Source of the DNA: Hymenopellis radicata
Lineage: Eukaryota > Basidiomycota > Agaricomycetes > Agaricales > Physalacriaceae
Assembly (NCBI GenBank): GCA_015501595.1
Contig: JADNRX010000516.1
Coordinates: 1 to 36,805, forward strand
Reading direction: 5' to 3'
DNA length: 36,805 nucleotides
The notes below the pieces were generated by a model. The model was not told where the DNA came from, made no database searches, and worked only from the letters and a program-made list of their open reading frames with translations. Position numbers and translations under genes: made by a program. Numbering within the stretch: position 1 is the stretch's first letter; each line of letters opens with the position of its first letter. Shown piece after piece: positions 35,211 to 36,805 of the stretch.

Positions 35211-35767
35211 ATTTCTGGTAAGTCTTCCGTCGCTTACAGATGAATAGTTCTAACCTTAGACTCACAGCTTTCGCTTGTACATACCAGAATATATGCCTTT
35301 AGTTGATCTATTCTGCGCCCAGGACCGAGTTGTACCCACAACATGTCCCCGAGGAATCCATGTACACTTGCGTTTTTACGTCTTAGAACAAGCAGCAAAC
35401 TCCTCAGCTGTATGGCTCATACTGCTCCCGTTCTTCGTCTTATACACCCCAATATAAGCTGTGTGGTAAGCGACCTTCTTTGACAGTTGGACAAAGTACT
35501 GCATCACTTGACTTCACAACCTTCTTGCTGTCAGCCTTACGATAACTCGTGCTGGTATACCCGGGCTTGGTCATAAGTTTGTACCGCCTCCTCTCATCGT
35601 TTCAAACGATCATCTGCACCTCTTTCCCCCCTCTCACCACCGGCTGGGCGTATTGTCCCAAACACAACGACCGAGGTCTTTGTATTCTTCTATTCTCGGA
35701 CCCATCACTCGCAGAGGGGTTTCATTACACTCGTGTTCCCCGACACCACCCTTGATTCTCGATTTCC
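35211..35767. other. Intergenic region, OST4 3' flank and promoter of secreted-protein gene
   Basis: No supported gene. The last 150 bp are pyrimidine-rich (for example CCTCTTTCCCCCCTCTCACC around 35620-35640), as often seen upstream of fungal start sites. Confidence 0.5.
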
Positions 35768-36127
35768 ATGAAACTCAGCGTTCTCGTCGTCGCCATTTTG
35801 CCCATCGCTGTTACGGCTATTCCTGTCGCAGTGCGTGATGGCTTCCCGCATTTCCGCGTTCCTTGAACTCATCATGTTTTTCTGCAGCCCGCGCCGCTTC
35901 CGCTAAGATCTGTGAATCTTCACCCCGAAATTGAAGACCAGAACAGAAGCATTCTCCTGCGCTTGGGGCCTGTGCCCGATTCACCATGCGACCCGAGGTT
36001 TGGGTGTGGCGGCCCACGAGACGTGCATTTGAGGTGCAAGCAGCTTGACCTGAGTCGGTATGGGCTGGCTCCGAGTGGACGCGAGCAGTTCTGTGTGAGA
36101 ACGGTTGACGGCTATAGTTATCGGTGA
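35768..36127 (+). CDS. Small secreted four-cysteine protein, 100 aa
   Basis: Two exons: 35768-35830 and 35888-36127. The intron is 57 nt (GTGCGT, CTGCAG, phase 0). The first exon encodes almost exactly a signal peptide (MKLSVLVVAILPIAVTAIPV). The mature part is about 80 residues with four Cys (in SPCDP, FGCGG, LRCKQ and QFCVR), enough for two disulphides. It has no known domain. Small size, secretion and even Cys number fit the fungal small secreted protein class, whose members are often lineage-specific and may act at the surface or in interaction. Function is not assignable. Confidence 0.8.
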
Positions 36128-36805
36128 TGGCACGGAGGCTTCTACAGCACTAGGCATGCATACACGAGTTGCTTAATTGTATTTTTACCTGTATATTCTC
36201 TATCTTGGCCGTAGAGCTAGTGTCTTGATGAATGAATTTGTACGCTCGTCGAAGTAATTTTATGTAGCAAGTTCATAACGCGTTGTATCTATTGTGTGGT
36301 AAAGAAAGTATCAGCATGCTAATAGGCCACTGCTATAATGAGACGGAACCATGATCCTCTACCTCTAAAGGGACGTTGCCAGCCAACAACGCACGTCCTT
36401 GTGCCAGCAAATTCACAAGAAGTGCGAGGTCAAGATCAGAAACGTTACCGTAGATGTTTATTCTCGCTGTGGCAAGAAGAGATGCAGAGTGGTGTTCTCG
36501 GAGTGGCAGATCATAGCCAGGATAATATTCTCGGGAGCCATAGAGAGAGAGAAATATGAGATAGAGAACGTAATGCTGCGAGGAATCGTTTGGCAGGCAG
36601 GTCGAAGACCATGGACACATTCCAATTAATGAGATTCGGAAGAGGTCGAGAGGCGAACTGCTCTGTGATATAGGTGTACTGTACGTTCTTTTGCGGTAAA
36701 GACGCATGATGAATGGGCGCAGGCTATCCGCACTGGGCTCAAGAAGTCAGCCCAGTAAGATGGCGTGGTTGTCGGTGAAGCTGAGTTGAGCTATGGATTG
36801 TCCGA
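36128..36805. other. Right-edge interval without a supported gene
   Basis: A 124-codon minus-strand frame (36707-36333) overlaps plus-strand frames of similar length. None shows a domain or a splice chain. A gene could enter from outside the window. Confidence 0.35.

Noticed and set aside
1..36805. Intact transposon, CRISPR array or biosynthetic cluster
   Set aside because: No terminal repeats with transposase motifs, no spaced repeats and no core biosynthetic enzyme were seen. The lone P450 is dead.

Overview
This window reads as nuclear DNA of a filamentous basidiomycete, most likely an Agaricomycete. The genes carry many short introns (about 45-66 nt) with GTNNGT-type donors, CTRAY-like branch sites and TAG/CAG acceptors. 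Several proteins belong to families that are typical of or restricted to mushroom-forming fungi (DUF6593, DUF6534, FAS1, an agaricomycete-type P450). I found no prokaryotic operon structure, no CRISPR array and no intact transposon. Exon-intron models were assembled by hand from reading frame, splice consensus and family alignment, and exon lists are given in the entries.

Layout. 1-5.4 kb: a decayed zinc-finger end at the left edge, a DUF6593 gene (minus), a decayed partial copy of a FAS1 gene, and the intact secreted FAS1 gene itself (minus). 5.4-11.2 kb: a head-to-head pair, a membrane-anchored GH16 beta-glucanase-like protein (minus) and a 13-exon family-2 polysaccharide glycosyltransferase (plus), sharing a 785-bp intergenic region. 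11.4-13.5 kb: a tRNA-Gln(CTG) with a tiny intron, then a cytochrome P450 pseudogene with at least six lesions, including a 10-bp tandem duplication. 13.5-17.6 kb: no recognisable gene. 17.6-20.6 kb: the ribosome-biogenesis gene PWP2, with one missing base in a conserved WD40 repeat. 21.6-22.9 kb: a 7-TM DUF6534 membrane protein (minus, nine exons). 22.9-30.4 kb: gene-poor, with a perfect 16-bp-arm palindrome. 30.4-31.5 kb: two tandem single-TM small-protein genes with the same intron phases and the same middle-exon length, probably paralogues. 34.9-35.2 kb: the very short OST4 gene with a 5'-leader intron and a uORF. 35.8-36.1 kb: a small secreted four-cysteine protein.

How the genes work together. 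The GH16/GT2 pair and the FAS1 protein all point to the cell surface or wall. The GT2 would polymerise or extrude a glycan and the GH16 would bind or remodel beta-glucan. PWP2 (SSU processome), OST4 (oligosaccharyltransferase) and tRNA-Gln are housekeeping. The two small TM proteins look organellar, but that is inference. I see no defence or toxin cassette and do not claim a new system. The strongest leads are the shared GH16/GT2 promoter, the tandem small-TM gene pair, the PWP2 frameshift and the well-preserved record of P450 decay.
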